DNA of 33,237 nt from Pseudomonas sp. TH10. GTDB lineage: Bacteria > Pseudomonadota > Gammaproteobacteria > Pseudomonadales > Pseudomonadaceae. The position numbers and the translations under genes were made by a program. Below, piece by piece: positions 1 through 7,694 of the stretch (the first letter of the stretch is position 1; each line of letters starts with the position of its first letter). The stretch covers positions 1 to 33,237 of the forward strand of contig NZ_JAEKEG010000057.1 of assembly GCF_016651255.1 (NCBI RefSeq), read 5' to 3'. The notes under the pieces were generated by a model. It did not search any database. It was not told where the DNA came from and was given only the letters and a program-made list of their open reading frames with translations.

Positions 1-44
1 CACCCATAACCACTCCACTGGAAAAAACCTGCGCCTGCCACGCC

Positions 45-2105
45 CTATACTTTATCCGTCGCCGGCGCGGACGCTGCCGGCAAGGTGAATCCAGACACCG
101 AACGGCGCAACTGACTGGCCATTTTTGCCAGATTGCCGATGCTCTCGGCGGTGGCCGTGGAGCCGGACGACGTTTGCGAGGTGATCTGCTGGATCACGTT
201 CATCGTCAGCGAGATCTGCCCGGCCGACGACGTTTGCTGCTGCGCCGCGTTGGAGATGCTTTGAATCAGCGCCGCGAGGGTCTTCGACACGCCTTCGATT
301 TCTTCCAGGGCCACACCGGCATCCTGCGCCAGTCGCGCGCCGCGCACCACTTCGGTGGTGGTCTGCTCCATCGAAATCACGGCTTCGTTGGTGTCTGTCT
401 GAATTGCCCGCACCAGGGTTTCGATCTGCCGGGTGGCGGCGGATGAACGCTCGGCCAACCGTTGTACTTCGTCGGCGACCACGGCAAAACCGCGTCCGGC
501 GTCACCGGCCATCGATGCTTGAATGGCGGCATTAAGGGCGAGAATGTTGGTCTGATCGGCAATGTCGTCGATCAGGCTGACGATGTCGCCGATCTCCTGC
601 GACGACTCACCCAGACGCTTGATGCGCTTGGCGGTGTCCTGAATCTGCTCGCGAATGTTGTCCATGCCGTGAATGGTGTTGTGCACCACCTCGTTGCCTT
701 TGTTGGCGATTTCCACCGACCGCTCAGCCACCGCCGAGGACTCGGCCGCGTTGGCCGACACCTGGTCGATGGATTGGGCCATGTCGTTGATGGCCGTGGA
801 AGCTTCGGATATCTGCTGCGCCTGATGCTCGGAGGCTTGCGCCAGGTGCATGGCGGTGGCCTGGGTTTCCTGCACGGCGGCGGCGACCTGGCCGGCGGTC
901 AGGTTGATGGTTGCCACCAGGTCGCGCAGCTGGTCGACGGAATAATTGATCGAGTCGGCAATGGAGCCGGTGAAATCTTCCGTCACCGAGGCCGTCACCG
1001 TCAGGTCACCGTCTGCCAGGTCTTCGATTTCGTCGAGCAGACGCATGATCGCCGTCTGGTTGCGTTCGTTCTTTTCGGCGGTCTCACGCAGCTGGCGATT
1101 GGTTTCGCGAACCATGACCATACCGATGAGGATGATCGAGGCCAGCGCCAGCAAGCCCAGCACGTAGCCACCGATGGTGTCGGTGCTGCGCCCGCCGGCG
1201 AGGTTTTCGAAACCGCTGGCCAGGTGTGAGGCTTCGTCGAGCAGGGTTTGCGAGAGGCTGAAAATATTGGTGGCCGACTCACGCACCTTGAACAGTTCCG
1301 GCGAGGTTTCGAGGATTTCGTCCACGGAGCCGGAGACGAACTGGAACAGTTCGGAGATTTCACTCAAACGGGCGCGGGCGTCGTGGTCTTCGACCTGGCT
1401 GATTTTCAGCGTCGGATTGCCCTGGAGCATGCCGTTGAGCACTTGGCCGAAACGGGTGGCGTCGCGGCCAAAGGCATCGGCGGCTTGCTGCGAGTTTTCA
1501 TCACCGGCGAGCACGGTGTTGACCGCACCGAGAATGCGTTCGGCCAGCAACGATTGACGCTGGGCCATCGCCACCTGCGCGGCCGGGGCGCCACGTTGCA
1601 GAAGAATTTCGACGACTTTTTCGTATTCGATCTGCAACTGCGGCACGGTTTCGGCCAGCGTCGCGGCGACTTGATGCAGCGACAGCACGGTCTGTTCGCT
1701 GGAGAGAATGGCGTCGGTGTTTTTCAGCAGGCGTTCCCAATCCAGCTGCACGGCGCGCATTTCCGGGCGCACGGTGGCGGGTGCCGGTGGCAGTCCGGTG
1801 GCCGGGTCGCCCTTCTTCAGGTAACCCCAGCGTTGGGCGAAATCGTTGCGCGCATCACTCAGCAGTTTGAACGCGGCAGCCTTGCCGGCGGCGGCTTCAG
1901 TGGCGTTTTTAGCGATGCGTTGCGAGAGCACGCGCAGTTCACCGGCATGGCCGATGTACTGTTTGTCATAGTTCGCCTGGGTATTGAGGTAAGCGAAGTT
2001 GGCGAACAGCAGCATGATGAACACGATCAATGCGATGAACAGCACAATGATCTGCGAGCGACTGCGCGATCCTTCCGCCGGCTTGCCTGTTTTTGCTTTT
2101 ATCAT
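45..2105 (-). CDS. pilJ: PilJ, twitching-motility methyl-accepting chemotaxis protein
   Basis: A 686-residue inner-membrane chemoreceptor of the Pil-Chp system, which senses surface or pilus signals and controls the CheA-like kinase ChpA. Membrane segments lie at about residues 18-40 and 310-332. The long region between them is the periplasmic PilJ sensing part. A HAMP linker follows, then a cytoplasmic signalling domain whose hairpin tip ([12 protein letters not shown], about residues 510-525) is the conserved MCP contact site for CheW and CheA proteins. The protein ends without a CheR-docking pentapeptide. The ATG at 2105 follows a GCGAGGACC ribosome site. It is the last gene of pilG-pilH-pilI-pilJ in this window; pilK or chpA would be expected next but lies beyond base 1. 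Family assignment is firm; the ligand cannot be read from sequence. Confidence 0.97.
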   Translation of the reverse strand: MIKAKTGKPAEGSRSRSQIIVLFIALIVFIMLLFANFAYLNTQANYDKQYIGHAGELRVLSQRIAKNATEAAAGKAAAFKLLSDARNDFAQRWGYLKKGDPATGLPPAPATVRPEMRAVQLDWERLLKNTDAILSSEQTVLSLHQVAATLAETVPQLQIEYEKVVEILLQRGAPAAQVAMAQRQSLLAERILGAVNTVLAGDENSQQAADAFGRDATRFGQVLNGMLQGNPTLKISQVEDHDARARLSEISELFQFVSGSVDEILETSPELFKVRESATNIFSLSQTLLDEASHLASGFENLAGGRSTDTIGGYVLGLLALASIILIGMVMVRETNRQLRETAEKNERNQTAIMRLLDEIEDLADGDLTVTASVTEDFTGSIADSINYSVDQLRDLVATINLTAGQVAAAVQETQATAMHLAQASEHQAQQISEASTAINDMAQSIDQVSANAAESSAVAERSVEIANKGNEVVHNTIHGMDNIREQIQDTAKRIKRLGESSQEIGDIVSLIDDIADQTNILALNAAIQASMAGDAGRGFAVVADEVQRLAERSSAATRQIETLVRAIQTDTNEAVISMEQTTTEVVRGARLAQDAGVALEEIEGVSKTLAALIQSISNAAQQQTSSAGQISLTMNVIQQITSQTSSGSTATAESIGNLAKMASQLRRSVSGFTLPAASAPATDKV

Positions 2106-2167
2106 CGGTCCTCGCCTGTTAACTCACATCTACCAACCCACCGCAGATCTCTTGGTGGGGTCTGCGG

Positions 2168-2701
2168 TTACACAGCTACGTGCATAAAGCCTTGGGACTG
2201 CGCCAGCGCAAACGGGCTGAACACCTGCCAATCCTGCTCGCGCTGAAAACGGCCCTTGATGAACGGCGCGATCGGCCCGCTCACGTTATCCACCGGCTCC
2301 AGACTGCCCTGGGCAAAATGCTGCAGACCGTAAACTTCGTCGACCATCAACCCGGCAAACACCTCGTTGTGTTCCACCACCAACACCCGACGCTGCTTGC
2401 GCACCGCCGACAGTTCCAGGCCGAAGAAGCCGCAGACATCCATGATCGGCAGCAAGCGCCCCCGCAGGTTGGCCACGCCCTTGACCCAGGGTTTAACCCC
2501 GGGCAACTGGGTGAATCGTGGTTCGTGCAAGACTTCACTGATCTCGCCCATGGGCGCGACGTACCAGTGCTCGCCCAATCGAAAACCGATGCCGCTCCAG
2601 CTGTCCTGGCGGGTTGGCTGGGAAGGCAGGTCTGCCGCCAGCAGACGGCAACGCTGATCGATTTGCAGCAGCAGTTCAAAGGCAGTCAGCGATTCGCTCA
2701 T
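2168..2701 (-). CDS. pilI: PilI, CheW-like adaptor of the Pil-Chp pathway
   Basis: A 177-residue soluble adaptor with one CheW-like domain (about residues 35-175). It is expected to couple the receptor PilJ to the histidine kinase ChpA. Typical CheW features are visible, including the GVANLRGRLLPIMD segment near the middle. It starts 10 bases after the pilH stop and is followed by a 62-base gap to pilJ that can fold into alternative hairpins (2137-2167). Its position between pilH and pilJ on the same strand supports the name more specifically than the domain alone. Confidence 0.95.
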   Translation of the reverse strand: MSESLTAFELLLQIDQRCRLLAADLPSQPTRQDSWSGIGFRLGEHWYVAPMGEISEVLHEPRFTQLPGVKPWVKGVANLRGRLLPIMDVCGFFGLELSAVRKQRRVLVVEHNEVFAGLMVDEVYGLQHFAQGSLEPVDNVSGPIAPFIKGRFQREQDWQVFSPFALAQSQGFMHVAV

Positions 2702-2711
2702 GGCCCGATGA

Positions 2712-3077
2712 TCAGCCTTTGAGCACGTTGTTCAGGGTCTTGATCAGGGTGTCTTCGTCGACCGGTTTTGTCAGGTAGTCCTTGGCGCCCTGACGGGTGC
2801 CCCAGACCTTGTCGGTTTCCTGATCCTTGGTGGTGATGATGATCACCGGGATGTGGCTGGTGTCGGCGTCCTTGGTCAGCTGGCGGGTGGCCTGAAAACC
2901 ATTGAGGCCGGGCATGACGATGTCCATCAGCACCGCGTCGGGTTTTTCCTGACGGGCCAGGGCCACGCCATCGGCGCCGTTTTCGGCCTTGAGCACTTCA
3001 TGGCCGTGCTTTTCGAGCATGCCGGTGAGTTTGTACATTTCAGTCGGCGAATCATCGACGATCAGGATACGTGCCAT
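2712..3077 (-). CDS. pilH: PilH, single-domain response regulator
   Basis: A 121-residue CheY-like receiver domain with no output domain. The acidic pair is D8-D9, the phosphoacceptor is D52 in AVLMDIVMP, and the conserved lysine lies in LTKPVDE near the end. In P. aeruginosa PilH acts with PilG downstream of ChpA to balance pilus extension and retraction. I chose the ATG at 3077, giving MARILIVDD as in the P. aeruginosa protein and preceded by GGGGAAAACC, over an in-frame ATG four codons upstream at 3089. The gene lies 60 bases after pilG and 10 bases before pilI. Confidence 0.95.
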   Translation of the reverse strand: MARILIVDDSPTEMYKLTGMLEKHGHEVLKAENGADGVALARQEKPDAVLMDIVMPGLNGFQATRQLTKDADTSHIPVIIITTKDQETDKVWGTRQGAKDYLTKPVDEDTLIKTLNNVLKG

Positions 3078-3137
3078 GGTTTTCCCCATTTTTCTTGTCG
3101 ACGCCCGGCCCGCTGGCCGCGTGTCTCTGTGCGTGTC

Positions 3138-3542
3138 TTACTGCGGCAAAACGGCGGCGAAGCCCGGAACATGGGCCTGGATCGCGTTGAGCAGTTCTTC
3201 CTTGCTGAAAGGCTTGGTCAAAAATTGATCAGAACCGACAATCCGCCCTTTGGCCTTGTCGAACAAGCCGTCCCTGGACGACAGCATGATCACCGGTGTG
3301 GCCTTGAACGCGCTGTTGTTCTTGATTAAAGCGCAGGTCTGATAACCATCCAGACGCGGCATCATGATGTCGACAAAAATGATTCCGGGGTGGTTGTCGG
3401 CGATCTTCGCCAACGCGTCGAAACCATCGATCGCCGTGATCACTTCGCACCCGACATTTTTCAACAATGTTTCGGCGGTGCGACGAATCGTTTTCGAGTC
3501 GTCGATCACCATGACCTTCAAGGCGCTGGACTGCTGTTCCAT
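3138..3542 (-). CDS. pilG: PilG, single-domain response regulator
   Basis: A 134-residue CheY-like receiver, first gene of the pilGHIJ cluster. The acidic pocket is D14-D15, the phosphoacceptor D58 in IIFVDIMMPRLDG, and the lysine in LTKPFSKEEL completes the site. It has no DNA-binding domain. In P. aeruginosa PilG promotes pilus extension and raises cAMP signalling. The ribosome site is weak (AGAGCCCCCTT before ATG). The 347-base upstream gap is shared with the divergent gshB. Confidence 0.96.
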   Translation of the reverse strand: MEQQSSALKVMVIDDSKTIRRTAETLLKNVGCEVITAIDGFDALAKIADNHPGIIFVDIMMPRLDGYQTCALIKNNSAFKATPVIMLSSRDGLFDKAKGRIVGSDQFLTKPFSKEELLNAIQAHVPGFAAVLPQ

Positions 3543-3725
3543 AAGGGGGCTCTACCGTCGCCTTTGCGAATCAAATTGTCCGTTTCCGGATCTTCCAGGG
3601 CTCGAAACCCTTGATGTTAAAGGGCCAAGCCTTTTTAGCACAGTCTCCAAATCCAATCTATCGGGTGACTGGCACGGTGGTTTTTCCTTGACCGCAAACA
3701 CACCCCGAGCCAATCTGACGCCACT

Positions 3726-3752
3726 TTTATAGAGCCCTGTGGCCCGATTCAA
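3726..3752 (-). promoter_or_regulatory. Weak candidate sigma-70 promoter for pilG
   Basis: On the minus strand TTGAAT (3752-3747) and TATAAA (3731-3726) are separated by 15 bases, shorter than the usual 16-18. It would give an untranslated leader of roughly 180 bases before pilG. The rest of the 3543-3754 stretch shows no better pair and no gene. This is a tentative call from motif matching alone. Confidence 0.25.
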
Positions 3753-3754
3753 TT

Positions 3755-3856
3755 GCGGGAGCGGGCTTGCTCGCGAAGGTCGTCAACGATTACGTGGTTA
3801 TCCTGACACCCTGCGATGTTGTCAGGTTTATCGCGAGCGAGCTCGCTCCTGCAGGG
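3755..3856. repeat. REP doublet (REPIN-like) in the pilG-gshB divergent gap
   Basis: Two inverted REP arms, GGGAGCGGGCTTGCTCGCGA at 3758-3777 and a GCGAGCGAGCTCGCTCCTGC arm ending near 3856, flank a spacer. The spacer holds its own 7-base stem, CCTGACA (3802-3808) with TGTCAGG (3820-3826). The element ends 33 bases before the gshB start codon, so it lies in the promoter or leader region of that gene. The spacer shares a GGTCGTCAACGAT motif with the element at 5871-5974. Confidence 0.85.
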
Positions 3857-3889
3857 ATCGAGACAACCCACCCATTCGAGGAAAACCCA

Positions 3890-4846
3890 ATGAGCGTTCG
3901 CGTCGGGATTGTCATGGACCCTATCGCCAGCATCTCCTATAAAAAGGATAGCTCGCTGGCCATGCTGCTGGCTGCGCAAAAGCGCGGCTGGGAACTGTTC
4001 TATATGGAACAGCGCGACCTGTATCAGGGCGAAGGTCAGGCACGGGCGCGCATGCGTCCGCTGAAAGTCTTCGCCAACCCGGAAAAATGGTTCGAACTGG
4101 ACGCCGAGCAGGACAACCTGCTGAGCGATCTGGACGTGATCCTGATGCGCAAGGATCCACCGTTCGACATGGAATTTGTCTACTCCACCTACCTGCTGGA
4201 GCAAGCCGAGCGCGCCGGCGTGCTGGTCGTCAACAAACCGCAGAGCCTGCGCGACTGCAATGAAAAGCTGTTCGCCACACTGTTTCCCCAGTGCACCCCG
4301 CCAACCGTGGTCAGCCGTCGCGCCGACGTATTGCGTGAATTTGCCGCGAAACACGGCGATGTGATCCTCAAGCCGCTGGACGGCATGGGCGGCACGTCGA
4401 TCTTCCGTCATCGTGCCGGTGATCCGAACCTGTCGGTGATCCTCGAAACCCTGACCGCCCTCGGTGGCCAGCAGATCATGGGCCAGGCTTACCTGCCGGC
4501 GATCAAGGACGGCGACAAACGTATTCTGATGATCGACGGCGAGCCGGTGGATTACTGCCTGGCGCGGATTCCGGCCGCCGGTGAAACCCGCGGCAATCTC
4601 GCGGCTGGCGGTCGTGGCGAAGCCCGCCCATTGACCGACAAGGATCGCTGGATCGCCGCTCAGGTCGGCCCGACACTGCGCGAAAAAGGCCTGCTGTTCG
4701 TCGGCCTGGACGTGATTGGCGAGCACCTGACGGAAATCAACGTCACCAGCCCGACCTGCATCCGCGAGATCGATAATGCCTTCGGCACCGACATTGGCGG
4801 CCTGCTGATGGACGCAATCGAGAAGAAGTTGCAGAGCAAGCCATAA
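3890..4846 (+). CDS. gshB: Glutathione synthetase
   Basis: A 318-residue ATP-grasp ligase that joins glycine to gamma-glutamylcysteine, the second step of glutathione synthesis in the cytosol. The N-terminal part carries the family opening VGIVMDPIASI. The ATP-grasp domain occupies about residues 125-312, with the glycine-rich loop KPLDGMGGTSIFR and the metal-site segment INVTSPTCIREI near the C terminus. I chose the ATG at 3890, preceded by GAGGAAAACCCA. An in-frame start at 3767 would begin inside a REP element and add 41 residues unlike the family. The length matches bacterial GshB (about 315). The gene is divergent from pilG. Confidence 0.97.
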   Translation: MSVRVGIVMDPIASISYKKDSSLAMLLAAQKRGWELFYMEQRDLYQGEGQARARMRPLKVFANPEKWFELDAEQDNLLSDLDVILMRKDPPFDMEFVYSTYLLEQAERAGVLVVNKPQSLRDCNEKLFATLFPQCTPPTVVSRRADVLREFAAKHGDVILKPLDGMGGTSIFRHRAGDPNLSVILETLTALGGQQIMGQAYLPAIKDGDKRILMIDGEPVDYCLARIPAAGETRGNLAAGGRGEARPLTDKDRWIAAQVGPTLREKGLLFVGLDVIGEHLTEINVTSPTCIREIDNAFGTDIGGLLMDAIEKKLQSKP

Positions 4847-4903
4847 GCTGCAAGTGAGATTCGCTCAATGCAGCCTGTCGCTTGCCACTTGAAGCTTGCA
4901 GCT

Positions 4904-4958
4904 AAAAACCAACATTGCGTTATCATGCCGAGCCCGTAAAAACGCGATGTTGGTTTTT
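4904..4958. terminator. Long inverted repeat ending at the tonB start; possible terminator
   Basis: The 18-base arms AAAAACCAACATTGCGTT (4904-4921) and AACGCGATGTTGGTTTTT (4941-4958) pair with a single mismatch around a 19-base loop. The right arm ends in five T, 5 bases before the tonB ATG. A-rich left and T-rich right arms give the form of a bidirectional intrinsic terminator for gshB. Its position also places it over the tonB ribosome-binding region. A second, looser inverted repeat (AGCTGCAAG at 4846-4854 with CTTGCAGCT at 4895-4903) lies just upstream. Confidence 0.55.
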
Positions 4959-4963
4959 CTGTC

Positions 4964-5863
4964 ATGACCCTCCCGTCCGATCTGCCCGTTGAACTCGCCC
5001 ATCGTGGCGTGCGCCCGGCCGATCGCCTCGGATTTACCCTGTTTCTCGCGGCGCTGATTCATTTGGCGCTGCTGCTGGGCGTCGGCTTCACGATGGTCGA
5101 GCCCAAGCAGATCAGCAAAACCCTGGAAATTACCCTCGCCACCTTCAAGAGCGAAAAGAAGCCGGAGAAGGCAGACTTTCTCGCCCAGGAACACCAGCAG
5201 GGCAGTGGCACCCTGGATAAAAAGGCGATCCCCAAGACCACCGAGGTCGCGCCCTTCCAGGACAACAAGGTCAAGAAAGTCACGCCGCCGCCGGCCGCCA
5301 AGCCGCAAGTCCAGGAAGCGCCGCCCAAGGCCGCAGTGACCACGGTTGCGCCGAAACCGAAGAAAGCACCGGCAAAAACCGAGGCGCCCAAGGTCGATGC
5401 CAAACCCAAGGTGGCCGCGCCGACGTTCGACAGCTCGCAGCTGTCCAGCGACATCGCCAGCCTCGAAGCCGAACTGGCCAAGGAACAACAGCTGTACGCC
5501 AAACGCCCGCGCATTCACCGTTTGAGCGCGGCGTCGACCATGCGCGACAAGGGCGCCTGGTACAAAGACGATTGGCGCAAGAAGGTCGAGCGCATCGGCA
5601 ACCTCAATTACCCCGAAGAGGCTCGGCGCAAGCAGATCTACGGCAATTTGCGCCTGATGGTTTCGATCAACCGCGACGGCTCGCTGTATGAAGTGCTGGT
5701 GCTGGAGTCTTCCGGTCAGCCGTTGCTGGATCAGGCAGCGCAGCGCATTGTCCGACTGGCGGCGCCGTTTGCCCCGTTTACCGGGGACTTGTCGGATATC
5801 GACCGACTGGAAATCATCCGCACCTGGAAATTCGCCCGCGGCGACAAGCTCTCCAGCAATTGA
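4964..5863 (+). CDS. TonB-family energy transducer (possibly TonB3-like)
   Basis: A 299-residue inner-membrane anchored protein that would transmit proton-motive force to outer-membrane receptors. One N-terminal membrane segment (about residues 22-44) carries a histidine at 33; the serine that precedes the histidine by four in E. coli TonB is alanine here. A Lys/Pro/Ala-rich linker (about 95-165) spans the periplasm. The C-terminal TonB domain (about 205-295) begins at NYPEEARRKQIYGNLRLMV. I see no Shine-Dalgarno match before the ATG. The position between gshB and algH matches PA0406 (tonB3) of P. aeruginosa, reported to be needed for normal twitching. That role is inferred here from position, not shown. 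Confidence 0.9.
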   Translation: MTLPSDLPVELAHRGVRPADRLGFTLFLAALIHLALLLGVGFTMVEPKQISKTLEITLATFKSEKKPEKADFLAQEHQQGSGTLDKKAIPKTTEVAPFQDNKVKKVTPPPAAKPQVQEAPPKAAVTTVAPKPKKAPAKTEAPKVDAKPKVAAPTFDSSQLSSDIASLEAELAKEQQLYAKRPRIHRLSAASTMRDKGAWYKDDWRKKVERIGNLNYPEEARRKQIYGNLRLMVSINRDGSLYEVLVLESSGQPLLDQAAQRIVRLAAPFAPFTGDLSDIDRLEIIRTWKFARGDKLSSN

Positions 5864-5870
5864 CCCCCAT

Positions 5871-5974
5871 CCTGTAGGAGCGAGCTCGCTCGCGATGGTC
5901 GTCAACGATAACGCTGAAAAATAGACACCCCACGGCGCTCTCGGGTTTCTCGAGCAAGCTCGCTCCTACAGGGG
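5871..5974. repeat. REP doublet between tonB and algH
   Basis: Inverted arms CTGTAGGAGCGAGCTCGCTC (5872-5891) and GAGCAAGCTCGCTCCTACAG (5952-5971) flank a spacer of about 60 bases. The reverse complement of this element matches the one at 31713-31815 almost base for base, apart from a two-base gap in one arm and scattered spacer changes. It lies 80 bases upstream of the algH ATG and 8 bases after the tonB stop. Confidence 0.9.
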
Positions 5975-6053
5975 CAGTGGTTGTCGAGATTTGCGGTATT
6001 TCCTGTGCATCTCCAGCTTGTCAGTTCGCCCCCCGAACGCCACACTAGCGCAC

Positions 6054-6626
6054 ATGAAAAACGTCAGCCCCAGCTACCTCAAGCATCAATTCCTGATCGC
6101 CATGCCACACATGGCCGACCCGAACTTTGCCCACACCTTGACCTACATCGTCGAGCACACGGCCAATGGCGCTATGGGGCTGGTGGTCAACCGACCGCAA
6201 GAGCTGAATCTGGCCGACATTCTTGAGCAATTGCGCCCGGACATCGATCCGCCGGCCCTCTGCCAGCATGTGCCGATCTTCATCGGCGGCCCGGTGCAGA
6301 CCGATCGCGGTTTTGTGTTGCACCCGGCGGGCAAGACTTTCCAGGCCACTGCGCAACTGGACGGTGATCTGGCTCTGTCGACCTCGCAAGACGTGCTGTT
6401 CGCCATCGCGGACGGCGTCGGCCCGGCAAAAAGCCTGATCGCCCTCGGCTACGCCGGTTGGGAAGCCGGGCAACTCGAAGCCGAAATGGCCGACAACGCC
6501 TGGCTGACCTGCCCGTACGACGCCGACATCCTGTTCAACACCAGCAGCGAACTGCGCCTCGAGGCCGCGGCCAGGCACCTGGGGATCAACCTCAGCCTGC
6601 TGACCAGCCAGGCGGGGCACGCCTGA
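6054..6626 (+). CDS. algH: YqgE/AlgH family protein
   Basis: A 190-residue cytosolic protein of the UPF0301 (YqgE/AlgH) family. In Pseudomonas the name comes from an effect on alginate gene expression; the biochemical activity is unsettled. Conserved stretches are HQFLIAMPHMADPNF at the start, the GGPVQTDRGFVLH centre and LGYAGWEAGQLE. I chose the ATG at 6054 (MKNVSPSYLKHQF), which matches the P. aeruginosa N terminus. An in-frame start at 5991 would add 21 unsupported residues. No clear ribosome site is visible. The stop overlaps the ruvX start by one base (TGATG), so the two are probably cotranslated. Confidence 0.93.
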   Translation: MKNVSPSYLKHQFLIAMPHMADPNFAHTLTYIVEHTANGAMGLVVNRPQELNLADILEQLRPDIDPPALCQHVPIFIGGPVQTDRGFVLHPAGKTFQATAQLDGDLALSTSQDVLFAIADGVGPAKSLIALGYAGWEAGQLEAEMADNAWLTCPYDADILFNTSSELRLEAAARHLGINLSLLTSQAGHA

Positions 6627-7063
6627 TGGCCCTGCGCCTGATTCTCGGCTTCGACTACGGCACCAAACAGATCGGCGTCGCGGTCGGCCAGGTGATTACC
6701 GGCCAGGCCCGCGAGCTGTGCACCCTGAAAGCGCAAAACGGCATTCCCGACTGGAATCAGGTTGAAGCGCTGTTCAAGGAATGGAAGCCCGACGCCGTCG
6801 TCGTCGGCCTGCCGCTGAACATGGACGGCACGCCGAGCGAAATGTGCCTGCGCGCCGAGAAATTCGCCCGCCGCCTCAATGGCCGCTTCAACGTGCCCTT
6901 CTATACCCACGACGAACGCCTGACCACTTTCGAGGCCAAGGGCGAGCGTCTGGTGCGTGGCGGGCAAAAAGGCAGTTACCGCGACAACCCGGTCGATGCC
7001 ATCGCCGCCGCTCTGCTGTTGCAGGGCTGGCTCGATGAAAATACCGCACTGTTCGAATCCTGA
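6626..7063 (+). CDS. ruvX: RuvX/YqgF, putative pre-16S rRNA nuclease
   Basis: A 145-residue protein with the RNase H-like fold of the YqgF family. In E. coli it is linked to maturation of the 16S rRNA 5' end; an older label is Holliday-junction resolvase-like. The expected acidic residues lie in GFDYGTKQIGVAVG (residues 8-21), in the HDERLTT segment and in DNPVDAIAAALLL near the C terminus. The ATG at 6626 overlaps the algH stop. A longer in-frame reading from 6458 is only a shadow of algH. A gap of about 100 bases with a good ribosome site separates it from pyrR. Confidence 0.95.
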   Translation: MALRLILGFDYGTKQIGVAVGQVITGQARELCTLKAQNGIPDWNQVEALFKEWKPDAVVVGLPLNMDGTPSEMCLRAEKFARRLNGRFNVPFYTHDERLTTFEAKGERLVRGGQKGSYRDNPVDAIAAALLLQGWLDENTALFES

Positions 7064-7160
7064 TCACACCCTATCCTGAAGAGCCGCCACGCGACTCTCT
7101 AAGCTGCAACCCGGGCCATTGCTCAAGCAGAATCTGGCCCGGGCCCAAGAAGGAGCAACC

Positions 7161-7667
7161 ATGAGCCTGCCCAATCCCGCCGATCTGATCAGCCAGATGG
7201 CGACCCGCCTCAAGGCGCACCTTGCCCAGCGTGAAATCACTGAACCGCGTTACATCGGCATTCGCACTGGCGGCATCTGGGTCGCGCAGGCACTGCTCAA
7301 GGAACTGGGCAGCGACGCGCCGCTGGGCACGCTGGATGTGTCCTTCTACCGCGACGACTTCAGCCAGAACGGTCTGCACCCGCAAGTACGGCCGTCCGCC
7401 CTGCCGTTCGAGATCGAAGGCCAGCATCTGGTGCTGATCGATGACGTGCTGATGAGCGGCCGCACCATCCGCGCCGCCATGAACGAATTGTTCGACTACG
7501 GCCGCCCGGCCAGCGTGACGCTGGTCTGCCTGCTGGATCTGGACGCCGGCGAACTTCCGATCCGCCCGAACGTGGTCGGCGCGACCCTGTCGCTGGCCGC
7601 TCACGAACGGGTGAAGCTGTCCGGCCCCGAGCCGCTGACGCTCGAACTGCAAGACTTCAACCTTTAA
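7161..7667 (+). CDS. pyrR: PyrR, pyr regulator / uracil phosphoribosyltransferase
   Basis: A 168-residue phosphoribosyltransferase-fold protein. Family members convert uracil and PRPP to UMP, and in some bacteria regulate pyr genes through RNA binding. The PRPP loop [16 protein letters not shown] sits at about residues 91-106. The ATG at 7161 follows AAGGAGCAACC. The in-frame ATG at 7119 would add 14 residues without a comparable site. pyrB begins 27 bases after the stop, so pyrR-pyrB-pyrC' look like one operon. I see no obvious PyrR-binding attenuator hairpin with a T-run ahead of pyrB. Confidence 0.94.
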   Translation: MSLPNPADLISQMATRLKAHLAQREITEPRYIGIRTGGIWVAQALLKELGSDAPLGTLDVSFYRDDFSQNGLHPQVRPSALPFEIEGQHLVLIDDVLMSGRTIRAAMNELFDYGRPASVTLVCLLDLDAGELPIRPNVVGATLSLAAHERVKLSGPEPLTLELQDFNL

Positions 7668-7694
7668 TCCGCCCTATTGAGAGTCCCCCTCGCG

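Noticed and set aside
1248..2246. A 332-codon plus-strand reading frame opposite pilJ
   Set aside because: Antisense to pilJ with no homology I can recognise and no promoter or ribosome site.
7677..7694. A TTG start six codons upstream of the pyrB ATG
   Set aside because: The ATG at 7695 gives [12 protein letters not shown], as in related PyrB proteins, and the extra residues have no support.
7668..7694. PyrR-type attenuator ahead of pyrB
   Set aside because: The 27-base gap is too short for an anti-terminator and terminator pair, and no T-run is present.
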